The notes beneath the pieces were generated by a model. The model was not told where the DNA came from. It did not search any database and saw only the letters and a list, made by a program, of their open reading frames with translations. Shown here piece after piece: positions 48,854 to 57,646 of a stretch of DNA of 64,000 nt. The translations under genes were made by a program, and so were the position numbers. Source of the DNA: a virus. The stretch spans positions 1 through 64,000 of IMG/VR virus record IMGVR_UViG_3300009184_000029. One strand, given 5' to 3'. How positions within the stretch are numbered: position 1 is the stretch's first letter; each line of letters opens with the position of its first letter.

Positions 48854-49606
48854 ATGGGTAAAAATGAATTAATCGAGAGGTTCAAATTACTAAGTAAATA
48901 CGATACTTCAACAACCTTAACTGAAAATTTCAAAAAGTCTGATTTAATAAAAGAGGATAACTCTGACATCGCATTAGCTGCCGGAGCGGGAGCTGCCGCA
49001 GGTTCTTTTATACCTGGAATTGGGACTGCAATAGGAGCGGGAATTGGAGCCTTAGGGGCTTGGTACGCAACTAAAGATTCAGGACCTCAAGAGAGAGTTA
49101 GAATGGCATTTGATTTATGTAATAGAGTACCTGCCGACAAACAAGGTGAAAAACTTGTTGACGGTAATGCAATAGCGGATTCTATATATGACGCAATTGA
49201 CGGTTTGGGAACTGACGAGGAGGCTTTAGGGACTGCGTTCTCTCAGATTCAGTCTATTGCTGATATGTGTGCAGTTAAAAAAGCTTACGAAGGGACTTAT
49301 GGTAAAGATATATACAATGAACTTGATGGTGACATTGATTCTGATGAAGATTGGATGGTTATTTTAAGACCTTTAAGAAATATTCTTGACGCTCAAGCTC
49401 AACAAGCTCAACAATCGACTACAACAACTCAACCAACTCCAAACCCAACAGGCCAAGGATGGGAGAAATACCCATGTGTTGTTACAAACGCTAAAAGTTA
49501 TGATGCGGCAACAAACACGTATAAAGATGAAACATGGACATTTACTAACGATGGAAAAATGAGTAATGGTAAGGTCAGTATTTGTTATACATGTTCACCA
49601 AGTTAA
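48854..49606 (+). CDS. Virion-type protein with glycine zipper and annexin-like motif
   Basis: 250 residues. Leader-like start (STTLTENFKKSD, LTE|N), then a Gly/Ala zipper (about 39-74, ALAAGAGAAAGSFIPGIGTAIGAGIG) that could insert in a membrane. DAIDGLGTDEEALGTAFSQI ... YEGTYGKDIYNELDGDIDSDEDW resembles an annexin repeat (GxGTDE). Possible Ca-dependent or membrane-active virion protein. Confidence 0.55.
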   Translation: MGKNELIERFKLLSKYDTSTTLTENFKKSDLIKEDNSDIALAAGAGAAAGSFIPGIGTAIGAGIGALGAWYATKDSGPQERVRMAFDLCNRVPADKQGEKLVDGNAIADSIYDAIDGLGTDEEALGTAFSQIQSIADMCAVKKAYEGTYGKDIYNELDGDIDSDEDWMVILRPLRNILDAQAQQAQQSTTTTQPTPNPTGQGWEKYPCVVTNAKSYDAATNTYKDETWTFTNDGKMSNGKVSICYTCSPS

Positions 49607-49621
49607 TCAATAGGAATAATA

Positions 49622-50869
49622 ATGAGTTATAAAAATTTAAAAATATCTGACACTGAAAAGAAGTTAATTCTTGAATCTCATAATGGGGGACAAAATTCTC
49701 ATGTTATGGCGATGAATATCTCAGTTGATGGTAAATATATGGTTGTTTTTGATAACCTAATGGACCTTAAAACCAATAAAAATTTAGGTAACATATGGGA
49801 AAACAAAGATGCCTTCAATACTATAGTTGAACATCTATTTAGTTTAAATCCGGATTCTGAACATAGAGAATATATTAATGAATCTGAAGTGATTCAAGAT
49901 ATATGGTATAAAGTTGATGAGATTAAATTATTTGTTAAGGAGAATATTAATTCTGCAGAAAATTTAATTACTGAAGGTTTTTGGGGTTGGGTTAAAGAAA
50001 AGGCTGGTCAAGCTTGGGAAGGAGTAAAGAGTGTTGGGTCTATGGTTGGTAAAGGTATTATTTGGTTATTAAGAAAACTAAGGTCATTTTTATATCATCC
50101 TGTTGGTATTGCGTTAGACATAGTATTAACTGCGACAGGTATCGGAAAACTAGCCCCCATGATTATGTGGGGAGCAGTTGTTTGTTTAGATATATATGAA
50201 TTATTAACAGGAGATTATGCTGAGGAAGATAAAAACTTACCGATGTGGGCAAGACTATTATTTTTAGCGGTTGATTGTTTAGCATTGGTTTTTACAGGTG
50301 CCGTATCTAAAACAGTTAGAGTTGGAGTTGAGTCAGTGTTAACAGGTGCTAAAGGAATGACAGGAATATTAACTAAATTTCCAAAACTAGCGTCTTTCTT
50401 AAAAGGATTCACAGGATTTCTTCCAAAGATAATTGCACCTATAAAAAGTTTTTTACAATGGGTTGGAAAGAGTATTCCAGCAACAAGTAAATTTGTTGCT
50501 AAAATAAGTTCAGGTATGGACAGAATTTTTGCCGAAGTTGGTCAACTTTCTATGAAACATCAACAAACTGCATACCAACAAGCTGCACAATCGGCTTCTA
50601 AACAGTTAGGAAAAAATATTACTCAAAAAGAATTAAGTGCTGCCGCAACACAACAAGCGAAAAAAGGATTTAAACAGGCAGCAATTGCGACAGGAGTGAT
50701 AGGGGCCGCTCACGTAGGATTATCCGCATTATCAGGAGATGAAAATAAATCAGAAGAAGAAATTTCAAATACTACACCTGAAGAAAATAAAATGTTGGCT
50801 CAACAATTTTCGAGCACAATTGAACAGGACCCTGAGTTCGAAAAATTAAAACAAGAATTATCCCAATAA
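49622..50869 (+). CDS. Large virion-type protein with hydrophobic spans
   Basis: 415 residues. Start MSYKNLKISDTEKKLILESHNGG (ILE|S); a second site ITE|G near residue 118. Hydrophobic spans at about 150-200 and 205-235, then a Gln/Ala-rich helical end. Part of the 48.5-54.9 kb block of head-type proteins. May be an ejected internal protein. Confidence 0.6.
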   Translation: MSYKNLKISDTEKKLILESHNGGQNSHVMAMNISVDGKYMVVFDNLMDLKTNKNLGNIWENKDAFNTIVEHLFSLNPDSEHREYINESEVIQDIWYKVDEIKLFVKENINSAENLITEGFWGWVKEKAGQAWEGVKSVGSMVGKGIIWLLRKLRSFLYHPVGIALDIVLTATGIGKLAPMIMWGAVVCLDIYELLTGDYAEEDKNLPMWARLLFLAVDCLALVFTGAVSKTVRVGVESVLTGAKGMTGILTKFPKLASFLKGFTGFLPKIIAPIKSFLQWVGKSIPATSKFVAKISSGMDRIFAEVGQLSMKHQQTAYQQAAQSASKQLGKNITQKELSAAATQQAKKGFKQAAIATGVIGAAHVGLSALSGDENKSEEEISNTTPEENKMLAQQFSSTIEQDPEFEKLKQELSQ

Positions 50870-50876
50870 TAAAATT

Positions 50877-52193
50877 ATGAAAGCAAATTTTTTAATATCA
50901 GAAGATGAAAAAAGAAGAATATTAGGTCTTCACTTGACAGAAAACTTGGTACATGGTACATCGAAAGATAAAGAGTTGATAAAAGAAATTCAAAGTATTG
51001 TTAAAGGTACTGCGGAGACTTTAGTTGATGTTGGAAAAAATAATAAAGTTTTTTTCCAAGATTTAAAGGCCGCGATGGAGGGTATCGGAATAACTGGTGT
51101 TAAAAGTGTTGAGGAATTTAGTGCCGCGATTAAAGATGGTAAAATTACCGCAACTGACGCAGTTAAAGTTTATTCTAAACTTTTTGAGATGAACAAAAGT
51201 TTGGCCCAAGAAGTTTTAGCAACTGTTAAAGAATCCCCATCATTTAAAGATTTAGTTAATTTATCATTCCCACAAGGAAAAGCGTTCTTAAACGCTGAAG
51301 GAAAACTTACCGCAGATGCGGCTAAGAAAATGGAATTGATTAAAAATTATTACGCTAAGGTTGGTTTAAAACCTGAGGCCATCGAGGGAGCAATTAAAGA
51401 ATTAAAGGCGGGTGGATTATCAAGTGAGATTAAATTTGCCGGTAGTAGAACTGCGGATGTTGCTAAAAATATTGCGAAGGTTGAGGGGTCGGCTTTAGGT
51501 AAAGAACTAGCACAAGGTGGTTTAGTAAAAGATGCTGCACAGGCAGGAATTAAACAAGGTACTAATGTTAAAATGGTAACTGTTGTTGATGGTAAAGCGG
51601 TAATCAAAGACGGACCTGTAGAATTATTTAAGACAGGTAAAGAATATTTCATTAAAATGCCATTATGGAAAAAAGTAGCATCAATTGGAGCGTTGGCAGG
51701 TTTAATTTACTTATTAACAGGTGATAGTGATGCATCAATCATAGTACCGCCACAAGCATCACCAATACTTGATAATGAGCTTTATTTCCCACCATATGTT
51801 ATACAAAATGATTGTAAAGTGTTAACTACACCAAAACGTACAGTACGAAATGAACCCGTTAAACCTGAACCCGTTAAACCAGTTGATTCTGAACCTGTTA
51901 TTAGTCCTATTGTTGGACCAACACCTTCACCAAGTCCAGAACCTTCGCCAAGTCCAGAGCCAGTTAATGTTGAAGGATTTGCCGGTAGAACTGATTTAAC
52001 AAAAGGTGAATGTAAAGGATTCTTCCAAATCATTGATAGTAGAGACGAACAAAGTGGTGGTAAAACTGCAAATGATAAAGAATTAACAACAATTAAAGCG
52101 TGTCTTCAACAATATAACTTTGTTGGAGATAAACACGGTAAATTGAAGAGAAGATACGGATTAAGTGGAAGTGGAGGAGATAAAGCAATCTAA
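50877..52193 (+). CDS. Large virion-type protein with Pro-rich linker
   Basis: 438 residues. Start MKANFLISEDEKRRILGLHLTENLVHG (ISE|D, LTE|N). A long helical Ala/Lys-rich part (30-260) and a hydrophobic span (about 267-282, VASIGALAGLIYLLTG) follow. Then comes a Pro-Glu-Ser linker (about 320-365) and a C-terminal domain ending LKRRYGLSGSGGDKAI, which resembles a peptidoglycan-binding-like end. Likely ejected or head-anchored. Confidence 0.6.
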   Translation: MKANFLISEDEKRRILGLHLTENLVHGTSKDKELIKEIQSIVKGTAETLVDVGKNNKVFFQDLKAAMEGIGITGVKSVEEFSAAIKDGKITATDAVKVYSKLFEMNKSLAQEVLATVKESPSFKDLVNLSFPQGKAFLNAEGKLTADAAKKMELIKNYYAKVGLKPEAIEGAIKELKAGGLSSEIKFAGSRTADVAKNIAKVEGSALGKELAQGGLVKDAAQAGIKQGTNVKMVTVVDGKAVIKDGPVELFKTGKEYFIKMPLWKKVASIGALAGLIYLLTGDSDASIIVPPQASPILDNELYFPPYVIQNDCKVLTTPKRTVRNEPVKPEPVKPVDSEPVISPIVGPTPSPSPEPSPSPEPVNVEGFAGRTDLTKGECKGFFQIIDSRDEQSGGKTANDKELTTIKACLQQYNFVGDKHGKLKRRYGLSGSGGDKAI

Positions 52194-52202
52194 TATTTAT
52201 TA
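52194..52202 (+). promoter_or_regulatory. Late-type promoter motif (TATTTATTA)
   Basis: 5 bp before ATG 52208. Confidence 0.4.
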
Positions 52203-52207
52203 AAGAT

Positions 52208-52966
52208 ATGAAAAAAGAAAAACAAAATTTAAATGAATCATTAAGTAGAATTAAAAACCTCTTTCAACACGAAAGAGGTGTTGTTATATCTGAACAAAGT
52301 TATCGAACTTTATTAAATGAAGAAGCCGCTAAGGGAGATTATTCGAATCCCTATGTTGATTCTGAAATGACAGGAGACGTTGATACTGTTCAACGTATTT
52401 TGGATTTACCAGTTTATCAAACAGGGTTGGAAAGTATAAAAAGTGTATTAGATAAATATGTCAATAAATGGGCGAAAAACGAAGAAAACCCTGCTAATCC
52501 AATCATTGTACCAGCACTTAACAGATTAGGGGAATTGTATACTATAGATGAAAGTGGAGATTCTTTGTATAATGACATTTCATCAATAGGTGAAAGAACC
52601 ATGGGAACCACTGCGATAAATCTTAAAAGACAATGTTTAAATATTTTAATTAATGCTCAAAGCCAACAAGCTCCGGCACCTCAGGCACCAGAAATAGTTT
52701 TAAAATGGGGAGATGGAAGTGAAGCTTCTAAATGTTTTACTCAGATAAAAAAAGACGGACATAGTGTTACGTTAGAAAAATCAGATGATGGGGTAGAATA
52801 TTTTTTGATTGCTTATACTGACCCTTCACTTAAACCCGGATATTTCTATAGAGACGGTGAATTGGCATATGAAGATGTAAATAAACCTGGTGAATTTATT
52901 AGTAAAAAATGGGCTTGTAGTGAACAACCTGATGGAAATGGTAGATACAACATACAATATATTTAA
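52208..52966 (+). CDS. RIxxL-leader virion-type protein (252 aa)
   Basis: MKKEKQNLNESLSRIKNLFQHERG resembles the RIxxMM leader (LSRIKNLF) with HER and SEQ downstream. Soluble body with KWGDGSEASKCF and YFYRDGELAYED. The LNESLSRIKNL core recurs at the C termini of 57647 and 58414. Confidence 0.55.
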   Translation: MKKEKQNLNESLSRIKNLFQHERGVVISEQSYRTLLNEEAAKGDYSNPYVDSEMTGDVDTVQRILDLPVYQTGLESIKSVLDKYVNKWAKNEENPANPIIVPALNRLGELYTIDESGDSLYNDISSIGERTMGTTAINLKRQCLNILINAQSQQAPAPQAPEIVLKWGDGSEASKCFTQIKKDGHSVTLEKSDDGVEYFLIAYTDPSLKPGYFYRDGELAYEDVNKPGEFISKKWACSEQPDGNGRYNIQYI

Positions 52967-52970
52967 TAAT

Positions 52971-54872
52971 ATGAAAAAAAATATAATTTTAGAAACAGGT
53001 TCGGACCCAAGAAGTAAAAGAATGGCCGCTGCCAATAATACAAATAAAGGCGCTGCGAATAAAGGTACGGCAAATAAAGGTGGTACATTATGGACTCAGT
53101 CGCCATTTAAAGATAATGTATCAGCTAACAAGTTTAGAGCTTGGGTTAATAGTACTTACCCTACGGTTGCAACATCTGTTAATTTATCTCCAGAAGGCTC
53201 ACAAACCAATTCATATAGAAATTCTTACATTAAAAAGGCTTGGGAATACCCAACAACCACTGGAGGTAAATTAGGTGATGAATATTTAAAAACTGCTGAT
53301 GGACAGGCTTTAGGTGGAGGAGGTCAACCAGCTCCAGAAGCTGAAGACCTATCTATGTGGAATGATAAGGCTTATTGGACATCTCAAGCGAATACAAAAT
53401 GTTTACTTTCATTGGGTAGTAACTCAGTATTCTCAATTTCAAAGAAAGGAGTTTCAACCCCTATGTTAGGTGTTAACACAACACAAGGTCAAACTTATTA
53501 TTTTGACATGAAAGGTGGGGTTTTCAATAATAAGGGACAATCACTTGGTTTATCTTATTCTTGTGATGGTGACAAGGTAAATTTCTTTCAAGCTGGAACA
53601 AACGAATCAGGACTTAGTTTTAATACAACAAGTTTTCCTAAATTATTTGGTCAACAAGGAACTGTTCAAGGACAACCAAGTCCAACAGGGACAACTGAAA
53701 CAAAAGTTGATATTGGAATTGACGGATTAACCGCTGCGGGTATTACAACCGCTGAGGCGATTAAAGAAATGAATCAATTTAACCCTGCTAAATGTGGTCC
53801 AATCATTCAAAAGTATTACGAATTTGCGGTTAATAATGACCCTATCGAAGTTATTTTAAAACAAGTACCAGGTGGTAATGCAGGAGAAAGATTAGCGAAT
53901 CTTGCGAGAATGCAGATTAATGTTGAGGCTTGTAAAAGAATTATCGTTAATGATGCAGGTGGATTATTTAAAGGAAGAGGTGAGACCGAAAGTGCATTGG
54001 CAAGTTTCTTTAAAGGAAATAGACAAATTAGAAAACAACTTGAATATTTGGCAAACCCATCAAATCCTGTATTAAGATTACCTGACCAAGGGGTTTCTGC
54101 TAATAACCACTTCAAAACATTACAACAATCCTACGGTACTGCAACACAAAACAAAACGTTTAGTGATGAAGCAAAAAAAGAAATTTCATCTTATGTATTT
54201 AAAGAATCTATCAATAAGAGTGACAAATTAATTAATGAAATTGTTTCAGGTAAAATATCTAAATTAATTTCTGAAAATAATAAGAAATTATTAAATGAAA
54301 CAAAATTAATTTCTGAAAGATTTAATGTTATTAAAAATTCTTACGGTAGAATATCTAATGATAAATTTTATCATATGTTAATTAGAGAAACAATTAATAT
54401 GCAAAATAAGGGTTATAATGAAAACTTAATTTGTGAAGGATTATTTGATGATATATTCAGAGGTCTATTTGGTGGTGTTGAAGATACTGCAAAAGAAGAG
54501 TTGTTAGCATATCTATTAAAATTAATGGGTATTGAGAATAATAGTTATCTGTATAACTTATTAATTGTTGCCTTTGGTAACGTTCCAATCGCTGATATTC
54601 CTAAATTGTTTACTGATTGTAGATTTGTTACAAAAATATTCGCGGAATCTATACCTGAAGCAATGATTAGAAAAACTCAAGAAGGTAAAGGTTATGGTTC
54701 AGGGGTTTATGATGTTATTCGTAACACACTGGTAGACGCGATTGAATCTACAGAATTCGTATCAGGTTTAGAATCTAAATTAGGAAACATGATTTGTCCT
54801 TTAGTTGATAAAGTTAAAGGTAATATGGAAAGAGAATCATCTAAAATTAAAGAAATGTATTCAACAAAGTAA
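52971..54872 (+). CDS. Largest virion-type protein of the block (633 aa)
   Basis: ATG 52971 gives MKKNIILETGSDPRSKRM (ILE|T). Residues 25-45 repeat NKGxA; about 60-130 is a Ser/Thr-rich domain; the middle carries SLGSNSVFSISKKGVST. The last 200 residues are helical and contain several further sites (LLNETKL, ICEG). Ends in a terminator. Probable structural or ejection protein. Confidence 0.6.
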   Translation: MKKNIILETGSDPRSKRMAAANNTNKGAANKGTANKGGTLWTQSPFKDNVSANKFRAWVNSTYPTVATSVNLSPEGSQTNSYRNSYIKKAWEYPTTTGGKLGDEYLKTADGQALGGGGQPAPEAEDLSMWNDKAYWTSQANTKCLLSLGSNSVFSISKKGVSTPMLGVNTTQGQTYYFDMKGGVFNNKGQSLGLSYSCDGDKVNFFQAGTNESGLSFNTTSFPKLFGQQGTVQGQPSPTGTTETKVDIGIDGLTAAGITTAEAIKEMNQFNPAKCGPIIQKYYEFAVNNDPIEVILKQVPGGNAGERLANLARMQINVEACKRIIVNDAGGLFKGRGETESALASFFKGNRQIRKQLEYLANPSNPVLRLPDQGVSANNHFKTLQQSYGTATQNKTFSDEAKKEISSYVFKESINKSDKLINEIVSGKISKLISENNKKLLNETKLISERFNVIKNSYGRISNDKFYHMLIRETINMQNKGYNENLICEGLFDDIFRGLFGGVEDTAKEELLAYLLKLMGIENNSYLYNLLIVAFGNVPIADIPKLFTDCRFVTKIFAESIPEAMIRKTQEGKGYGSGVYDVIRNTLVDAIESTEFVSGLESKLGNMICPLVDKVKGNMERESSKIKEMYSTK

Positions 54873-54890
54873 TTTTAATTTTATAGTATA

Positions 54891-54921
54891 AAAAAAAGGG
54901 ACAGTTTAACTGTCCTTTTTT
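54891..54921. terminator. Bidirectional terminator
   Basis: AAGGGACAGTT/AACTGTCCTT stem with A and T runs between convergent genes. Confidence 0.8.
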
Positions 54922-55411
54922 ATTTAAAATCATTTTGATAATCAATCCAAATATCATGTAGGTATTTACCAATTGAATCTGAAAATATTGTAGGTTCTGT
55001 TGGTTTTTTTTGTAATTTCATACCTGTTTCATTTAGTAATTTATCTCCCTTTTTAATGTTACAAGGGCTACAACAAGTTACCAAATTATCCCAAGAGTTA
55101 CCACCTCCTTTTGATTTAGGTATTAAATGGTCAATCGTAAGATTTTTTTTACTACCACAATAAACACAAGAATAATTATCTCTTCTCATTATTCTATTAC
55201 GATTTACTCTAGTTCTACGTCTTTTAAATGACACGTAACTTAATAGTCTTATGATTATTGGTCTTAAAAATTCTTTAACTCCGCAAACCAACGGTTCCTC
55301 CGAAGATTTAACAATCTCAGCCCTACCTTTATAAACTAAATTAAATCCTCTATTAAATGTTGTTACATTTAATGGACTATAATCATAATTAAGTACTAAA
55401 ATACCATTCAT
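54920..55411 (-). CDS. HNH endonuclease
   Basis: 163 residues. N-terminal DNA-binding-like part (MNGILVLNYDYSPLNVTTFNRGFNLVYKGRAEIV) and a classic HNH site: YSCVYCGSKKNLTIDHLIPKSKGGGNSWDNLVTCCSPCNIKKGDK with CxxC...DH...N...CxxC. The N-terminal part matches a common Bacteroidota and phage HNH subfamily. Could act in packaging, homing or host DNA breakdown. Confidence 0.88.
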   Translation of the reverse strand: MNGILVLNYDYSPLNVTTFNRGFNLVYKGRAEIVKSSEEPLVCGVKEFLRPIIIRLLSYVSFKRRRTRVNRNRIMRRDNYSCVYCGSKKNLTIDHLIPKSKGGGNSWDNLVTCCSPCNIKKGDKLLNETGMKLQKKPTEPTIFSDSIGKYLHDIWIDYQNDFK

Positions 55412-55476
55412 AATACACAATTATAACAAAAAAAATTGAATTTACAAATAAGTATTAGTATAATTAATAATATACA

Positions 55477-55611
55477 ATGGACCCAAAAGTAAAAAAAATT
55501 GAAGTAGAAGAAATAAAGCCAAAAACTGAAAATTTATCAGAAACTGAATCAAATAGTAAGGATACTTTTTCTGATTTATGGGATAATTTTAGTGGAACAC
55601 ATTTTATTTAA
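55477..55611 (+). CDS. Small acidic protein (44 aa)
   Basis: ATG 55477 to TAA 55611: MDPKVKKIEVEEIKPKTENL and a Trp/Phe end SDLWDNFSGTHFI. Short but with regular polar composition, 3 bp before the next small gene. Confidence 0.45.
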   Translation: MDPKVKKIEVEEIKPKTENLSETESNSKDTFSDLWDNFSGTHFI

Positions 55612-55614
55612 TAT

Positions 55615-55791
55615 ATGTACGTAATTTTAAAACACATTAAGAACAAAACTAACAAGGTTTTACCTGTTATTTTGGTCGACAACCAAAGTGAGATATTGGA
55701 ATTCAACTCATTAGACGAAGCTGAAAAAATGAGGGACATATTCCAAAAAAACTCAGATAGTGGTTATAAATATGAAGTGAAAAAAATATAA
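55615..55791 (+). CDS. Small hypothetical protein (58 aa)
   Basis: MYVILKHIKNKTNKVLPVILVD followed by SLDEAEKMRDIFQ and a KYEVKKI strand, a compact beta-beta-alpha-beta layout. Function unknown. Confidence 0.5.
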   Translation: MYVILKHIKNKTNKVLPVILVDNQSEILEFNSLDEAEKMRDIFQKNSDSGYKYEVKKI

Positions 55792-55796
55792 TTTCT

Positions 55797-55827
55797 TTTG
55801 TGAAATAGGAATTTATTTATATATTTG
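55797..55827 (+). promoter_or_regulatory. Bacteroidota-type promoter
   Basis: TTTG (55797-55800), 19 bp, TATATTTG (55820-55827); ATG 55845 follows after 17 bp. Confidence 0.6.
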
Positions 55828-55844
55828 TAGAAATAATTACCACT

Positions 55845-56741
55845 ATGAAAAACATACTATTCTACGCAACAATCATCACAATCTCATACTTAGTATTTGA
55901 TAAGTATACTACTGAAAACAATCCTTTGTTGAAAGCAAAGATTGAGCAGGTTGTAGAATCTAAAGTTCAAAAATTATACTCACCTGAAATTGACAATACT
56001 GAAGTATTATCAGATGTTGACAATGTAGTAGTTGTAGATAATGATGAGACATCTTATGTACAAAACAAAAATGGTGGTAGTGCTTACAAACTTGAGGGTA
56101 ACGTTGCAGTAGTTACAGTTTTCTTGACTGATGTTAATATGGGTTATGGAAACGAAAGTAAAGTGATGTCAAGTGTGAATAACGCTGAGCGTTGGTTGAA
56201 AACCAAAGCCGCTGAGTACGGGAAAGAAGTTAATTTCATCAACTACGAATATGGTAAGAGTAAGTTAGTTTCATTCAACACACCTCAAGGATGGTCAAGT
56301 GCGGGTAATTCATTCAGTTCTTACACCACATTACAAAAATTTGAAGATACTCCATCAGGAATTATTGATTTCGCAAAATCTCAGAACTGTGACCAAGTTG
56401 TTGTTTTGTTTGTATCTAACGGAAACGGACGTTCATACGCTATGGATAATTACTTAGCATCAAATGTGGTTTTAGACTACGATGTGATTTTCGCACCTAA
56501 CAATGTGGCAAATGAAACTCAAATTGCTCACGAAATGTTACACTTATTCGGAGCTGTTGATTTATATTCATTGAATGGTCAATCACAGGATAAGACCTCA
56601 ATGTTACCACAATTCAAAAGAGATATCATGGCTAATGTTTCTAACAACCTTTCAGTTACTGAATTCAGTCCATTCACCGCTTGGACAGTTGGTTTGACTT
56701 CTGAGAAAAATTCTAACTACGATATCTTGGCATCAAGATGA
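55845..56741 (+). CDS. Membrane-anchored zincin metalloprotease-like protein
   Basis: 298 residues. N-terminal hydrophobic anchor or signal (MKNILFYATIITISYLVF), then a domain with HEMLHLFGAVDLYS (about residues 229-242), a HExxHxxGxxD zinc site of the metzincin-like type. Expressed from a host-type promoter, so probably early, and acting at or outside the membrane. Overlaps the next mini gene by 4 bp. Confidence 0.7.
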   Translation: MKNILFYATIITISYLVFDKYTTENNPLLKAKIEQVVESKVQKLYSPEIDNTEVLSDVDNVVVVDNDETSYVQNKNGGSAYKLEGNVAVVTVFLTDVNMGYGNESKVMSSVNNAERWLKTKAAEYGKEVNFINYEYGKSKLVSFNTPQGWSSAGNSFSSYTTLQKFEDTPSGIIDFAKSQNCDQVVVLFVSNGNGRSYAMDNYLASNVVLDYDVIFAPNNVANETQIAHEMLHLFGAVDLYSLNGQSQDKTSMLPQFKRDIMANVSNNLSVTEFSPFTAWTVGLTSEKNSNYDILASR

Positions 56742-56824
56742 TTAAAAAGTGGATTATAAAAAATACAGTTTTCTTATTAACTTTAACCCTTATATTAGGT
56801 TATATCGTTAGAAAGTTAATTTAA
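56738..56824 (+). CDS. Mini membrane protein (28 aa)
   Basis: The ATG overlaps the preceding TGA. MIKKWIIKNT then one hydrophobic helix and RKLI. Coupled small membrane peptide; modest support. Confidence 0.4.
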   Translation: MIKKWIIKNTVFLLTLTLILGYIVRKLI

Positions 56825-56829
56825 GAAAT

Positions 56830-56906
56830 GCCCCCATAGCTCAGCTGGATAGAGCAACAACCTTCTAAGTTGTGGGTCACACGTTCGAATCGTGTTGGGG
56901 GTACCA
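56830..56906 (+). tRNA. tRNA-Arg (TCT anticodon)
   Basis: Full cloverleaf: acceptor GCCCCCA/TGGGGGT (with a G-U at pair 1-72), D-arm TAGCTCAGCTGGATAGAGCA, anticodon stem ACAAC/GTTGT with loop CTTCTAA (anticodon TCT, reads AGA), T-loop TTCGAAT, discriminator A and encoded CCA. AGA is a very common Arg codon in this AT-rich window, so the tRNA likely supports phage translation. Confidence 0.95.
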
Positions 56907-56912
56907 TTTTTA

Positions 56913-57632
56913 TTAATGAGGAGCACTCACCAAGTAGTAATCACCTGTTTCTAATTCAGGTAGATAAGATTTTTTCACTTGGTTACCATAATTACTAACC
57001 ATAATAGATTTGTTCTTTTCCTTATCATGTATGATGTCAGAATCAATTCTTTCGTCTTCATCATATAATAATAATTTATCCATTAAATTTTTATCGTAAG
57101 ATATATAATACATTCCTCGTGTTTCATATTCATCGTAGTCATCAGTATATCCGTTTCCATCACATTCATAACACGTTTCATTACCTTGTCCTCCACAATT
57201 ATCACAAGTTACTTCACCATCCCCATCACAGTATCCACAATTATCCCCCTCATCGTCAGTACCATCTCCATTACATTCTGAACATTCAATTTCACCACTT
57301 GAGTCACAATCATTACAGTTTACGGTTCCATCACCACCACAATATTCACAACTTATTTGAGTGTAATTTGACTCTATTTCAGCAATATCAAATCTAAAAA
57401 TATTACTAACTATCGTTTCATAATATTTTTCATAATTTAAATCATCAAATGATATTGATAAAAGAAAACAAATAACAGATAACTCTTTATCATTAAAATT
57501 TCTAAAAAAATTTTGTAATAGATTATCTTTTCTAAAAAAATGAAATATATCATCTGCGGTTTTAATCTTATTTTTCAATAAGATTAATTTAACTCTATTA
57601 TTTACGTATTTTAATAGTTTATCCTTTTCCAT
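56913..57632 (-). CDS. DnaJ-type zinc-finger repeat protein
   Basis: 239 residues. The middle (about 93-170) has at least seven CxxC motifs in CxxCxGxG style (CEYCGGDG, CNDCDSSG, CSECNGDG, CGYCDGDG, CDNCGGQG, CYECDGNG) as in the cysteine-rich region of DnaJ, but there is no J domain (no HPD). Could bind unfolded proteins or zinc. Divergent from 57647 with only 14 bp between start codons. Confidence 0.75.
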   Translation of the reverse strand: MEKDKLLKYVNNRVKLILLKNKIKTADDIFHFFRKDNLLQNFFRNFNDKELSVICFLLSISFDDLNYEKYYETIVSNIFRFDIAEIESNYTQISCEYCGGDGTVNCNDCDSSGEIECSECNGDGTDDEGDNCGYCDGDGEVTCDNCGGQGNETCYECDGNGYTDDYDEYETRGMYYISYDKNLMDKLLLYDEDERIDSDIIHDKEKNKSIMVSNYGNQVKKSYLPELETGDYYLVSAPH

Positions 57633-57646
57633 ATATTTATAAATAT
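57633..57646. promoter_or_regulatory. Palindromic bidirectional late-type promoter
   Basis: The entire intergenic space is ATATTTATAAATAT, a perfect 14-bp palindrome, with ATG on each side. Both TATTTATA and TATAAATA are present. Both genes would be leaderless or nearly so. Confidence 0.55.

Noticed and set aside
57119-57397. His-rich plus-strand open frame
   Set aside because: It is the antisense of the CxxCxGxG repeats of the zinc-finger gene, which has clear coding logic on the minus strand.
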